Positions 53,612 to 63,111 of a stretch of DNA of 64,000 nt are shown here, piece by piece. The position numbers and the translations under genes were made by a program. Location: contig JALHMQ010000004.1 of NCBI GenBank assembly GCA_022843955.1, forward strand, positions 1-64,000, in the 5' to 3' direction. Source of the stretch: Burkholderiaceae bacterium (GTDB lineage Bacteria; Pseudomonadota; Gammaproteobacteria; Burkholderiales; Burkholderiaceae_F). A model generated the notes under the pieces. The model did no database searches. It worked only from the letters and a program-made list of their open reading frames with translations, and was not told the DNA's origin. Each line of letters starts with the position of its first letter. The stretch's first letter is position 1.

Positions 53612-54595
53612 CTACTTCGACCAGCCCTTCTCCTTGTAGTAGCGCGCCGCGCCGGGGTGCACCGGAGCGAACTGCCCCTGAGTCGCCATGTCCTCGGGCT
53701 TGAGATTCGCAAGCGCCGGATGCAGCGCCTTGAACTCGTTGAAGTTGTCGAAGATCGCGCGCACCAGGGCGTAGACCATGTCATCGGGAACCTTCGCCGA
53801 ACTGAGGATGGTCGCCAGCACGCCGTAGGTGTCCACCGCCGCCTGATTGCCGCGGTACATGCCGCCCGGCACCTGCGCCTTGGTGTAGTACGGCTTGTCC
53901 TTGATCAGCTTGTCGACCGCGGCGCCGGTCACCGGAACGATGCGCGCGTTGCAGATGGTCGTGGGGTCGGTAATGTTGGCCGACGGATGGCCGACGACGA
54001 ACGTGAAACCGTCGATCTTGCCGTCGCACAGTGCCGAGCCCTGCTCATCGGGCCGCAGTTCCGACGCCAGCGCCAGATCGCCGGCCTTGAGCCCCACCGC
54101 ACCCATCAATTCTTCGGTCATCACCCGCGTGCCCGAGCCGGGGTTGCCGATGTTGAAGCGCTTGCCCTTGAAGTCGGCCACGCCCTTGATGCCCGCCTCG
54201 CGCGCCACCACGGTGATCACCTCCGGGTGCAGCGAGAACACGAAGCGCAGGTCGCTCGCGGCGCCATCCTTGGCGAACGTGGTGAGGCCCTTGGCCGCAT
54301 TGAACTGCACGTCGGCCTGCGCCACGCCGAAGTCGAGTTCGCCCTGGCGGATCAAATTGACATTGGCGACCGAGCCACCGGTCGATTCCACCGAGCAACG
54401 GATGTTGTGCTTGGCGCGATCGCGGTTGACGAGCCGGCAGATCGCACCGCCGGCCGGGTAGTAGACGCCGGTCACGCCGCCGGTGCCGATGGTGATGAAG
54501 CGCTGCTGCTGCGCTGCGACCGGCGCAGGCTGCAGGGCGGCGGTGGCCACGGCACAGGCACATGCGGCGGCGGCCAGCGAGAGGTTACGTCTCAT
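53612..54595 (-). CDS. TAXI family TRAP transporter substrate-binding protein
   Basis: 327 residues with a Sec signal ending near PAPVAAQQ. The mature part starts [25 protein letters not shown], the TAXI signature, followed by [21 protein letters not shown] and [18 protein letters not shown]. It is the periplasmic receptor for the fused permease encoded next. The system is separate from the DctPQM set at 14116-17265. The ligand is unknown. Confidence 0.93.
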   Translation of the reverse strand: MRRNLSLAAAACACAVATAALQPAPVAAQQQRFITIGTGGVTGVYYPAGGAICRLVNRDRAKHNIRCSVESTGGSVANVNLIRQGELDFGVAQADVQFNAAKGLTTFAKDGAASDLRFVFSLHPEVITVVAREAGIKGVADFKGKRFNIGNPGSGTRVMTEELMGAVGLKAGDLALASELRPDEQGSALCDGKIDGFTFVVGHPSANITDPTTICNARIVPVTGAAVDKLIKDKPYYTKAQVPGGMYRGNQAAVDTYGVLATILSSAKVPDDMVYALVRAIFDNFNEFKALHPALANLKPEDMATQGQFAPVHPGAARYYKEKGWSK

Positions 54596-54955
54596 GTTGT
54601 GGGTCTCCTCGAATCAATTGCGACACATCCAGACGCAGTCAGGCGCCGACGCGCGTCGTATCGGCGCCGATCATCCGGCGCCGCGCGGACCCGTTCATAT
54701 CGGCTGCTCCCTACGGTGAGCGCGCGAGCCGAGCGATCGGTACGTCTCGCTGGGCAAGGAACGTGCGCCATGCGCTTCCGTGCTGATCTGCGCGCGGCGC
54801 GCTGGCGCGTCCCTCGTCGCTGCGCATCCGCGCCAATGGCGACCGATGGCGAGCGATGGCGTCATGGGCGCCAATGACAACGGGGCGCCCGTCGGCGCCC
54901 CGCATGCTGCCTTTCGACGCTCCCCGCACTTCCCGCGGCTGCGAACGCAGCGCGC
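54596..54955. other. Gene-free stretch with a GC-rich hairpin
   Basis: No supported gene in 360 bases between the TAXI gene start and the end of the repeat-protein gene. A perfect 8-bp hairpin, GGGGCGCC / GGCGCCCC with a CGTC loop, lies at 54882-54901. It is about 55 bases past the stop of the repeat protein and could end its transcript, but no T-tract follows. The remainder should hold the TAXI operon promoter, which I cannot pinpoint. Confidence 0.4.
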
Positions 54956-55915
54956 TCAGCGTGCCGGTGGGGTACCGGTGACGGTTCGGTCCGTCGTGCC
55001 GTCGGCGTTGCGGCTGCGGTCGATCACCCGCGTGCCGCCATGGGGGCCGGTGGTCACGCGGTCGATCGCACCATCGGCGCCACGCACCCGGTCGACGGTG
55101 GTGGTGCCGCGCGGTCCAGTCACGGTGGCGTCGATCGCCCCGTCTGCACCGCGCGCACGATCGATCGTCTGCGTGTGCCCGCCGGGACCGGTACGGGTCG
55201 CATCGATCACGCCATCGGCGCCGCGGCTGCGGTCGATCGTCGCCGTGCCGCGTGGCCCGGTGACGGTGGCGTCGATCGCACCGTCTGCACCGCGCGACCG
55301 ATCGACCGTCTGCGACTGGCCGCGGGGTCCGGTTCGCGTGGTGTCGATCACACCGTCAGCGCCTCGGCTGCGATCCACGGTGGTCGTGCCGCGCGGCCCG
55401 GTAACCGTCTTGTCGACCGCGCCGTCGGCACCGCGTGAGCGATCCACCGTCTGGGTACGTCCGGCGGGGCCGGTGGTGGTGCGATCGACGAGACCATCGG
55501 CACCGCGGCTGCGATCGACCTGCGTCACGCCGCCCCTCGGTCCAGTGACGGTCGTGTCGACCAGGCCGTCGCTGCCACGCGCGCGGTCGACCGTGGTGAC
55601 GCCGCCGCGGCGGCCCGCGATGCGGGCGTCGGTGGTGCCGTGGCCATCGCGATAGCGATCGACGCTGCTCGATGTGCCGTCGCGATAGGTGCGACGAGCA
55701 TCGACCGCTCCATCGGTACCGCGCTGCCGCTCGACACTTACGGCACCGCGCTGACCCTTGGCGCGCTCACCGGGTTCGCGCGCCTGTGCCGGCAGCGTCG
55801 CCAGCAGCGTGGCTGGCACGAGCATCGCCATTGCCAGCGGCAACAGTCGGGCGAGCGGCCGTCGAGCGCAAGCATCGACGGCGACATCGGGGTGGCGCGT
55901 TTCAGTGGGTTTCAT
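54956..55915 (-). CDS. Exported tandem-repeat protein (11 x 23-24 residues)
   Basis: 319 residues from ATG 55915 (GGAGAG upstream). A signal peptide ends at LPAQA (residue 45). Eleven units with the core V/I-D-R-x-R-G-A-D-G-x-x-D start at residues 61, 85, 109, 133, 157, 180, 204, 227, 251, 274 and 298. They are joined by T-x-T-G-P-x-G linkers, with the central units nearly identical. Regularly spaced acidic D-x-x-x-G-x-D-G-x-x-D loops might bind calcium, as RTX or thrombospondin-type-3 repeats do, but they do not match those consensus sequences exactly. Function unknown; it is probably periplasmic or secreted. It is divergent from the small exported gene at 56122. Confidence 0.72.
   Translation of the reverse strand: MKPTETRHPDVAVDACARRPLARLLPLAMAMLVPATLLATLPAQAREPGERAKGQRGAVSVERQRGTDGAVDARRTYRDGTSSSVDRYRDGHGTTDARIAGRRGGVTTVDRARGSDGLVDTTVTGPRGGVTQVDRSRGADGLVDRTTTGPAGRTQTVDRSRGADGAVDKTVTGPRGTTTVDRSRGADGVIDTTRTGPRGQSQTVDRSRGADGAIDATVTGPRGTATIDRSRGADGVIDATRTGPGGHTQTIDRARGADGAIDATVTGPRGTTTVDRVRGADGAIDRVTTGPHGGTRVIDRSRNADGTTDRTVTGTPPAR
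54989..55735 (-). repeat. Coding tandem repeat, 69/72-bp unit
   Basis: The eleven protein repeats of the exported repeat protein are matched at DNA level by a 69-72-bp periodicity. Short blocks such as GATCGACCGC and GCGCCGACGG-type segments recur on the minus strand. Near-identity of central units points to recent expansion by slippage or unequal recombination, so copy number may vary between strains. Confidence 0.75.
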
Positions 55916-56121
55916 TGTTCTCTCCTCGGTCGGATGCGCCCGCCACGACGCGCGGCGGATGACATGAACGGCAAGGTAAGACCAACGTCGTCCGCCGGGT
56001 GATGCCGGAGTGCGAGCGCTGTTGCGACTTGTATCTGCCGGCAGCATCGCCTTCGACGTTCCCCAGGCAGGTTGGAGGAACGGCGTTTGCAAGGTGCGCG
56101 CTCTCTACCGGAGGTCGCCCC

Positions 56122-56535
56122 ATGTGCGCGATTCGTATCGAGCTTGTCGAACCAGCGGCCCACCCCGTCACTCGGCCGTCGCAAGTGAGAAGGCTGCGCC
56201 ATAGGGCCGTGGCCGGCATCCTCGCAATGCTGCTGGCTGCGCCCCTGACCGCAGCCACCGCGCAGGCCGGCCAGTGCAGCGCGCTGGCGCCGGTCGCGCA
56301 GGCGCCGACCTTCCCCGTTGACCGCACTGGTGCCGCCGATTCGCCGTGGCGCCTCGATGATTCCGTGCCCACGTCTGCGATCGATGCCGCAGCCGCGCCT
56401 ACCGCCGCCGCGGTGACGGTCACCGAGATCGGTCGCCCGACCGGACCGGAGGTCCAGCCGTGTCGTCACCTGCCCGCTGAACAGAAGATCGAGTGCCTGC
56501 GGCGAACCGCCGGAACGGCAAGTTCGCGTCGGTAG
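56122..56535 (+). CDS. Small exported hypothetical protein
   Basis: 137 residues from ATG 56122 (CCGGAGGTC about 8 bases upstream). A charged N-terminus precedes a hydrophobic stretch (AVAGILAMLLAAPLTAATAQA) that looks like a late signal peptide or membrane anchor near residues 35-53. The mature part is Ala/Pro/Thr-rich with four cysteines, the last two in VQPCRHLPAEQKIECLRR. No family recognised. Base composition is like its neighbours. It is divergent from the repeat protein. Confidence 0.5.
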   Translation: MCAIRIELVEPAAHPVTRPSQVRRLRHRAVAGILAMLLAAPLTAATAQAGQCSALAPVAQAPTFPVDRTGAADSPWRLDDSVPTSAIDAAAAPTAAAVTVTEIGRPTGPEVQPCRHLPAEQKIECLRRTAGTASSRR

Positions 56536-56622
56536 TTACGCAAAGCCCTGCCGCAGGCCGGCATGCCGCCGGCACTGAACGCGATCCCGCATCGCAACGT
56601 TTGCGATACTCGCTGCGCCTGA

Positions 56623-58182
56623 ATGACGCAACGAGGTCGCACACGCGTGGAGTCGGATCGTTTACAAGCCGTGGCGGAATCCGCCCCGATGCCGCAGTCA
56701 CGCGCGGATGACGCGGCCAAGGTCGCACCGCGTCCGCTGCACGCGCTGGTGTTCGGCGCGAGTGGCTATATCGGCACGCACCTGGTGCCGCGCCTGCAGG
56801 CGGAGGGCTGGACGGTGCGCGCCGCCGCACGCAATCCGCGCGTCCTGGAAGCGCGGCCGTGGCAGGTCGAACGCGTGGCCGCGGACGCGCTGCAGCCGGA
56901 CACCCTGCCCACTGCGCTGGCAGGGATCGACATCGCCTACTACCTCGTGCACTCGATGGCGAGCGGAAACAACTTCGGCGCCCTGGACCTGATTGCGGCC
57001 GAGAATTTTGCGCGTGCCGCCGCGGCGGCCAGCGTAAAGCGGATCATCTACCTCGGCGGCCTGGTACCCCAAGATGCCGACAGCGAACATCTGGTGTCGC
57101 GCAAGCTCACCGGTGATCGCCTGCGTGACGGCCCCGTCCCGGTGACCGAGCTGCGCGCCGGCATCATCGTCGGACCTGGATCGGCGGCCTACGAGGTGAT
57201 TCGCGACCTCGTCAACAACCTGCCGGTCATGGCGACGCCACGCTGGGTGAAGTCGAGGTCCAGCCCGATCGCTCTGATCAACCTGCTCGAGTATCTGGTG
57301 AGAGTGGCCACGCTCCCGCAAGCGGCCGGACGCGTGCTCGACGCCGGCGGCCCGGAGTTCATGAGTTATGCGTCGCTGATGCAGGAGTACGGCGATGTGG
57401 TCGGCAAGCACCCGCGCATCATTCCCGTGCCGGTGCTCACGCCAAGCTTGTCCGCCTACTGGCTGGCGCTCGTCACCACGGTGCCCGCGAGCGTGGCGCG
57501 CGCGCTGATCGGGGGACTGAAGCACGACATCCCAGCCAACGACGCCGAACTGCGCGCACTGGTGCCGCAGCGTCTGCTGACGTTCAAGGAAAGCGTGTGG
57601 GCCGCACTCGAGGCCGAGCGTGAGCACACGGTCGCGGCGCGCTGGACCGAGGGCATGCTGATGTTTCGCGGCGGTCGCCATGACTACGCGTTCTATGCCA
57701 AGCGCGCCAGCGGCAGCGCGGTGGCCCGTGCCACGCCGCAGGCGATCAGCAACGTGGTGACCACCCTGGGCGGCGACGTCGGCTACTTCTACGGCGGGCC
57801 GCTGTGGGCGATCCGCTCGTGGATCGACTGGCTGGTCGGCGGCCCCGGCCTCACCAAGGGTCGGCGCCATCCGACCGATCTGCGCCCGGGCGACACGATC
57901 GATTACTGGACCGTGCTGGCGCTCGAGCCCGAATACCGCCTGACGCTGAACTTCGGCATGAAGGCGCCCGGCAATGGTGTCATCGAGTTCGAGATCGAAC
58001 CGGTCGATGAACAGCAGACGCGCGTGACGCTGACTGCCTATTGGCATCCGGCCGGCGTCTGGGGACTCGCGTACTGGTGGGTGCTGGTGCCAGCGCACCT
58101 GTTTATCTTCAAGGGCATGACGCGCGAGATTGCGCGTCGAGCGGAGCAGGCATCGCCACCGCAGATCGAGTCCCGCGCCTGA
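56623..58182 (+). CDS. NAD(P)-binding SDR-like protein with DUF2867 domain
   Basis: 519 residues; ATG 56689 is a possible later start, since the first 35 residues look unstructured. The Rossmann motif VFGASGYIGTHLV (GASGYIG at residues 45-51) starts an atypical short-chain dehydrogenase/NmrA-like domain (IIYLGGLVP, ELRAGIIVGPGS). The C-terminal 170 residues have the pattern of DUF2867 (SRPBCC-like fold): GDTIDYWTVLALEPEYRLTL and TAYWHPAGVWGLAYWW. Proteins with this two-domain layout are common in proteobacteria, but no reaction has been fixed for them to my knowledge. It is monocistronic by appearance. Confidence 0.88.
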   Translation: MTQRGRTRVESDRLQAVAESAPMPQSRADDAAKVAPRPLHALVFGASGYIGTHLVPRLQAEGWTVRAAARNPRVLEARPWQVERVAADALQPDTLPTALAGIDIAYYLVHSMASGNNFGALDLIAAENFARAAAAASVKRIIYLGGLVPQDADSEHLVSRKLTGDRLRDGPVPVTELRAGIIVGPGSAAYEVIRDLVNNLPVMATPRWVKSRSSPIALINLLEYLVRVATLPQAAGRVLDAGGPEFMSYASLMQEYGDVVGKHPRIIPVPVLTPSLSAYWLALVTTVPASVARALIGGLKHDIPANDAELRALVPQRLLTFKESVWAALEAEREHTVAARWTEGMLMFRGGRHDYAFYAKRASGSAVARATPQAISNVVTTLGGDVGYFYGGPLWAIRSWIDWLVGGPGLTKGRRHPTDLRPGDTIDYWTVLALEPEYRLTLNFGMKAPGNGVIEFEIEPVDEQQTRVTLTAYWHPAGVWGLAYWWVLVPAHLFIFKGMTREIARRAEQASPPQIESRA

Positions 58183-58294
58183 CCTCGTGAAGGCAACGGC
58201 GGTCATGCACCGGGGGCGTCGGTGCGGCTGCCGCTGCCTCGGCCTGCGACTTGCCCAGGATCGCAACCCTGACCCGAAGCCAAGAGGAGACACG

Positions 58295-58729
58295 ATGTCA
58301 ATCAAGCCGCTTTTCACCGCAACTGCCACCGCCACCGGTGGCCGCAATGGCACCACCGCCGCTGCCGACGGCTCCGTACGTGCCGACTTGTCGGTGCCGA
58401 AAGAGATGGGCGGCATGGGCAAGCCCGGCACCACCACGCCCGAGCACCTGTTCGCCGCCGGCTATGCGGCCTGCTTCGGCGGTGCACTGGACTTCGTGGC
58501 CACCCAGCAGAAGAAGGACGCCAAGCGCGCGTCGGTCACCTGCAGCGTGTCGATCGGACCGCGCGACGCGGGCGGCTTCGGCATCGCGGTCAAGCTGGTG
58601 GTCAAGGACGACAGCCTGCCGCAGGCCGAGCTCGCCGCGCTGGCGCAGGAGGCCCACGAGAAAATCTGCCCCTACTCGCACGCCACGCGCGGCAACGTCG
58701 TGGTCGATCTGGTGGTCGAGGGCGCGTGA
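58295..58729 (+). CDS. Ohr-type organic hydroperoxide resistance protein (OsmC family)
   Basis: 144 residues from ATG 58295 (AGAGGAGA upstream). The two catalytic cysteines are Cys60 (GYAACFGGALDFVA) and Cys125 (KICPYSHATRGN), and the N-terminal FTATATATGGRNG segment is typical of Ohr. Ohr is a thiol peroxidase that reduces organic and fatty-acid hydroperoxides with lipoylated proteins or dihydrolipoamide as reductant (family knowledge). No ohrR-type regulator lies next to it. It is convergent with the fumarate reductase operon. Confidence 0.93.
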   Translation: MSIKPLFTATATATGGRNGTTAAADGSVRADLSVPKEMGGMGKPGTTTPEHLFAAGYAACFGGALDFVATQQKKDAKRASVTCSVSIGPRDAGGFGIAVKLVVKDDSLPQAELAALAQEAHEKICPYSHATRGNVVVDLVVEGA

Positions 58730-58869
58730 CGCCCGGGTGCTGAGACGGGCGCTTGCCACCGGACGGCGCGCCGTCCGCATCGGCAACCTGCCGCGCGTCA
58801 CCGCGAAGAAGGCAAGCGTTGGCACAGTTGCGGGGCCGCAGCAGGCGAAGCGCGCCTGCGCCCCGTTGA

Positions 58870-59736
58870 TCAGTCCTTCGAGAAGCCCATCCGGGCGAGG
58901 GTGCGCCGCATGAAGGCGATCTGCGTGGCCAGCGGCAGGTTCTTCGGGCACACGTCATGGCAGGCGAGCAGGCTCATGCAGCCGAATACGCCATCGTCGT
59001 CGCCCACCAGTTCATAGAAGTCGGCATCGGTGCGCGTGTCCCGCGGATCGAGCTTGAAGCGGGCGATGCGGCCCAGCGCCACCGCACCGACGAAGTCCGG
59101 TCGCATCCGCGCCGTGCCGCAGGCCGCCACGCAGCAACCGCACTCGACACAACGCTCCAGCTCGTAGATCTTCTCCGCAAGCTCCGGGTCCATGCGCTCT
59201 TCAAGGCGGGTGAGATCCACGTCGTGCGACTTCAAATGGACCCACGATTCGACTCGCTCGCTCATCTGGCGCATCCACTTGCCGGTGTTCACCGACAGAT
59301 CGCCGATCAGCTCGAAAAATGGCAGCGGCGCCAGCGAGAACTCGGCGTCGAGGTTCTTGGTCAGGGTGCGGCAGGCCAGGCTCGGCTTGCCGTTGATCAG
59401 CATCGCGCAGGAGCCGCAGATGCCGGCACGGCAGACGAAGTCGAACTGCAATGACGGATCGAGCGTCTCGCGGATCTCATTTAACGCCATGAACAGCGTC
59501 ATGCCGTCGGCTTCCTCCAGCTCGAACGGCTGCACGTGCGGCGTGCTGGCCGGGTCCTGCGGGTTGTAGCGAAGGATGTTGATGCGCAGCTGCCGATGCA
59601 CGCGGTTGGGATCCCGCGCGGTGGCCGGCAGCGGCTGCTTGCCGCAGGCGTGGGCATCGTCGCCGGCAGCCTTGCCGCCCAGGCGGGACGTATCGATCGG
59701 GACTTCCTTGGTGGCGTTGCTTGCGGCGGTGTTCAT
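58870..59736 (-). CDS. frdB: Fumarate reductase/succinate dehydrogenase iron-sulfur subunit
   Basis: 288 residues. The [2Fe-2S] motif is CRAGICGSC with a later Cys (SLACRTL); the [4Fe-4S] and [3Fe-4S] ligands are CVECGCCVAAC and CMSLLACHDVCP. An N-terminal extension of about 45 residues precedes the ferredoxin domain. It links the flavoprotein to the membrane subunit. It is the last gene of the frdC-frdA-frdB operon, 14 bases after frdA. Confidence 0.93.
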   Translation of the reverse strand: MNTAASNATKEVPIDTSRLGGKAAGDDAHACGKQPLPATARDPNRVHRQLRINILRYNPQDPASTPHVQPFELEEADGMTLFMALNEIRETLDPSLQFDFVCRAGICGSCAMLINGKPSLACRTLTKNLDAEFSLAPLPFFELIGDLSVNTGKWMRQMSERVESWVHLKSHDVDLTRLEERMDPELAEKIYELERCVECGCCVAACGTARMRPDFVGAVALGRIARFKLDPRDTRTDADFYELVGDDDGVFGCMSLLACHDVCPKNLPLATQIAFMRRTLARMGFSKD

Positions 59737-59750
59737 GCATGCGTCCTTGG

Positions 59751-61781
59751 TTACTTTGCGGCGGCAGCACCGCTCGCGGGGCGCACGGGAGCAGCCGCAC
59801 CCGCGGCGTCGAACAGTTCGTCGATGCGCTCATTGCGACCCCGCAGGCGCTCCGGCAACTGGTGCTCGTAGGGCAGCAGCGCCTCCTGCAGCGTGAAGCG
59901 ATCGGCACCGGCGAGGCGTTCCTTCAGCGCGGCGACTTCGGCCTGGCGCTGCGGCGTGTCCGGATGATCGACGTAGTCCTTCGCGCCGTAGCCGCGCCAA
60001 CCCGGTGGCAGTTCCATTTTCATCACGTTCAATGGCTCGTAGGTCAATGTGGGCAAGGTGTCACTGTCGTTCTTCCACCAGGACAGCGTGCGCTTGAGCC
60101 AGTCGGCATCGTTGCGGCGCGCATAGTCCTGGCGGAAATGGGCGCCGCGGCTTTCGGTGCGGGTGAGCGCACCGTAGGCCACGGTGAGCGCCAGCTTGAT
60201 CATCTTCTGCGTCCGATAGGCGCACACGAGTTCCGGGTTGGCGCCATCGGCCTTGTACGGCACGCCGATGTTGCGGCTGCGGACCAAGAGCTGCTGCAGT
60301 TCGTCGACCGCCTGCGCGAGCTTGTCGCCGCTGCGGAAGATGCCGACCTTGTCGGTCATCAGCGTCTGCATCGCCACGCGCAGCTCGGTGGCGCGCTCGC
60401 TGCCGCTGCCGTGGATCAGATGGTCCAGCGCGGCCTGCTCGCGTTCCAGCGTCTCGCGCACCAGGCCGAGCGGGATGGTCAGTTCCTCGCGGTCGCAGAA
60501 GTCGGCGATCTTCTCGCCGACGATCATGCCGGCGACCACCGTCTCGGCGACCGAGTTGCCGCCGAGCCGGTTGAAGCCGTGCATGTCCCAGCAGGCCGCT
60601 TCGCCGGCGGCGAACAGGCCCTTGAGCGTGGGGCTCTCGCCTGACGGCTGGGTGCGCACGCCGCCCATCGTGTAGTGCTGCGCGGGCCGCACCGGGATCA
60701 TCTCCTTCACCGGGTCCACGCCCATGAAGTGATGGCAGATCTCGTAGACCTCGCGCAGGTTGTGCTTGATATGGTGCTCGCCCAGCAGCGTGATATCGAG
60801 CCAGATGTGCTCGCCGAAGCGGCTCTTCACCCCCAGCCCCTTGGCGATGTGCTCTTCCATGCGCCGGCTCACCACGTCGCGACTGGCAAGCTCCTTCTTC
60901 TCCGGCTCGTAGTCGGGCATGAAACGATGGCCGTTGACATCGCGCAACAGGCCACCGTCGCCGCGGCAGCCTTCGGTGACGAGGATGCCGGCCGGGAAGA
61001 TGCCGGTCGGGTGAAACTGCACCGCTTCCATGTTGCCGAGCCCGACCGCGCCGGTTTCCAGCGCAATCGCGTGGCCGATGCCTTCGCAGATGGTGGCGTT
61101 GGTGGTGACGCGATACAGCCGCCCCGCGCCGCCGGTGGCAATCGCGGTGGACTTCGCCACATAGGCCGACAGCTTGCCGGTAATGAGGTTGCGCACGATC
61201 GCGCCGTAGCAGCGGCTGCCATCGTGGATCAGCGCGATCGCCTCGGTGCGCTCGTGGATGTCGATGCCATCACCGATCGCGTGGTCGCCGACTGCCTGCA
61301 GCATCGCGTGGCCGGTGCCGTCGGCGACATAGCAGGTACGCCACTTCTTGGTGCCGCCGAAATCGCGCTGCGCCAGCAGGCCGTGCGCGTCTTCCTTCTC
61401 GGTGATCGTCACGCGCTGGCCGTTGATCACCACTTGCCGGTCGCCCTTGCGCACGCGGCTCCACGGCACGCCCCAGGACGCCAGCTCGCGCACCGCCTTT
61501 GGCGCGGTGTTGACGAACATGCGCACCACGTCCTGGTCCGCGCCCCAGTCCGAGCCGCGCACCGTGTCTTCGAAGTGCACGTCCTCGTTGTCGCCCTCGC
61601 CCTTGATGACATTGCCGAGCGAAGCCTGCATGCCGCCTTGCGCGGCCTTGCTGTGCGAGCGCTTGGGCGGCACCAGCGACAGCACGATTGCATCGTGGCC
61701 ACGGCGCTTGGCGGCAATCGCCAGTCGCAGGCCGGCAAGGCCGCCGCCGATCACCAGTACGTCGGTGTAGATCACGTTCAT
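59751..61781 (-). CDS. frdA: Fumarate reductase/succinate dehydrogenase flavoprotein subunit
   Basis: 676 residues. FAD motif VIGGGLAGL; the covalently flavinylated histidine is His43 in [12 protein letters not shown], the same number as in Wolinella succinogenes FrdA. The catalytic region includes HYTMGGVRT and [20 protein letters not shown]. Length and the frdC-A-B order favour the Wolinella-type quinol:fumarate reductase group, members of which can run as fumarate reductase or succinate dehydrogenase. It starts 57 bases after frdC. Confidence 0.94.
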   Translation of the reverse strand: MNVIYTDVLVIGGGLAGLRLAIAAKRRGHDAIVLSLVPPKRSHSKAAQGGMQASLGNVIKGEGDNEDVHFEDTVRGSDWGADQDVVRMFVNTAPKAVRELASWGVPWSRVRKGDRQVVINGQRVTITEKEDAHGLLAQRDFGGTKKWRTCYVADGTGHAMLQAVGDHAIGDGIDIHERTEAIALIHDGSRCYGAIVRNLITGKLSAYVAKSTAIATGGAGRLYRVTTNATICEGIGHAIALETGAVGLGNMEAVQFHPTGIFPAGILVTEGCRGDGGLLRDVNGHRFMPDYEPEKKELASRDVVSRRMEEHIAKGLGVKSRFGEHIWLDITLLGEHHIKHNLREVYEICHHFMGVDPVKEMIPVRPAQHYTMGGVRTQPSGESPTLKGLFAAGEAACWDMHGFNRLGGNSVAETVVAGMIVGEKIADFCDREELTIPLGLVRETLEREQAALDHLIHGSGSERATELRVAMQTLMTDKVGIFRSGDKLAQAVDELQQLLVRSRNIGVPYKADGANPELVCAYRTQKMIKLALTVAYGALTRTESRGAHFRQDYARRNDADWLKRTLSWWKNDSDTLPTLTYEPLNVMKMELPPGWRGYGAKDYVDHPDTPQRQAEVAALKERLAGADRFTLQEALLPYEHQLPERLRGRNERIDELFDAAGAAAPVRPASGAAAAK

Positions 61782-61838
61782 CGATATGTCCTTGATCGTC
61801 GGCCGGCCATCACTGCCACCGGCTCGCGTGCATGAGGG

Positions 61839-62669
61839 CTATGGCCGGAAGGGCGTGTTCAGGTACTTCGGCCACCAGGCCGGCGGCGCGGCGGTCGGCG
61901 GGCTGGTCAGCCAGGGCGGCGTGTACACCGGGTTGGCGATGTCCTTCTGGCTGTAGCCGATCTTCATGTAGGCGGCCAGCGTCAGCAGGCCAAGCGCCAG
62001 GAAGAACGCGGTGATCGCCCACTTGACGGTGCGCAGCCGACGGCGTGTCTGCGCCGGATCGGCGCTGGCAAACCAGTCCCATTTCACGGCCAGCCGGTAA
62101 AGACCAATGCCGCCATGCAGTTCCACCGCGAACAGCAGCACGAGATACAGCGGCCACCAGCCGTGCCAGACACGCGCTGCCGATTCGTACGGCCCGATCG
62201 CGCCCGGGTGGACCATCATCTGGTACAGGTGCACGGCCGCCAGGAAGAACAGCGCGAAGCCGGTCACTGCCTGCACCCACCACAGCGTGGTGTCCTCGTG
62301 CGCCAGCAGCTTGCGGTGGCTGTTGAACGTATGCAACTGCTTCCAGCTGATCGGGAACTTGCGCATCGCCAGCAGCGCATGGCCGATCATCAATGCAAAG
62401 ACAATGGCGACGATCACCCCGACGATCTGCGGAAACGCCCGACCGAAGAAGAAGTAGCCCTCGAAGCCCTTGGTCACCATCCACATCACGTCGGGGCTGA
62501 TGAGGATGGTCGACACGAAGAACATGTGGCCCCACATGAACAAGCCGAGCACCAGACCGCTGCCGCTTTGCGCCAGGTCCAGCCGCGCCGGCCAGCGGCT
62601 CTTGCGTGGCTTGTCCGCAAGCCCAGCCCCCGCGACCAGGCGGCGGGCATCAGAAGCGGTGGCAGTCAT
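61839..62669 (-). CDS. frdC: Diheme cytochrome b subunit of fumarate reductase/succinate dehydrogenase
   Basis: 276 residues from ATG 62669 (GGAG upstream); the open frame extends upstream but without conserved sequence. Five membrane helices with four candidate heme histidines: FMWGHMFFVS, LMIGHALLAM, LAAVHLYQMM and AVELHGGIGLYR, as in the Wolinella B-type QFR. The C-terminus is Pro-rich. It anchors FrdAB and exchanges electrons with quinone. It is the first gene of the operon. Confidence 0.9.
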   Translation of the reverse strand: MTATASDARRLVAGAGLADKPRKSRWPARLDLAQSGSGLVLGLFMWGHMFFVSTILISPDVMWMVTKGFEGYFFFGRAFPQIVGVIVAIVFALMIGHALLAMRKFPISWKQLHTFNSHRKLLAHEDTTLWWVQAVTGFALFFLAAVHLYQMMVHPGAIGPYESAARVWHGWWPLYLVLLFAVELHGGIGLYRLAVKWDWFASADPAQTRRRLRTVKWAITAFFLALGLLTLAAYMKIGYSQKDIANPVYTPPWLTSPPTAAPPAWWPKYLNTPFRP

Positions 62670-63111
62670 GTTTCGGTCTCCAGGTGGACAGGGAGCGGGC
62701 AACGGTTCGACGGGCGAGTTGCCCACGGCACGCCGTGCATTCTTTTCCCTACGCCGCGGTCGGACTTGATACCTGTCAACTTGGGCGCAGCCGGTGCCGA
62801 GCGAAGCAAGCTCACTTCCCTGGCGATCCACAGTGCGAGGCCGTGGACGGCGGTGGCCTTGGGCAGCACGCGTCGCCTCCTGCTGGCTCATCGAAATCCA
62901 AGCCAAGGCAGCCGACACTAATCCTCACCATAGGCAGGGAGATCAAACTGCGCCCCGCGCTGCTCCGCAGTCTCCCGCCCAGTCGTCGTCGCGTTCACGG
63001 GATGTCAATGCGTGGCGGCTGCATCAGCGCCCCAACGCAAACTGGGCGACCGCGCGGGACCGCTGCCGGGCGCTACGCTGCGCGTCTTTTTTCGCCTGCT
63101 TTGATATCTCG
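62670..63111. other. Divergent intergenic region upstream of frdC and the MFS gene
   Basis: 442 bases with no gene I can support. It must hold the frdCAB promoter (minus strand) and that of the MFS gene (plus strand). No dyad, clear promoter pair or structured RNA is apparent to me. Confidence 0.35.

Noticed and set aside
54989-55735. Regular 69-72-bp repeats considered as a CRISPR array
   Set aside because: The repeats are contiguous without unique spacers, stay in frame and encode a protein repeat behind a signal peptide.
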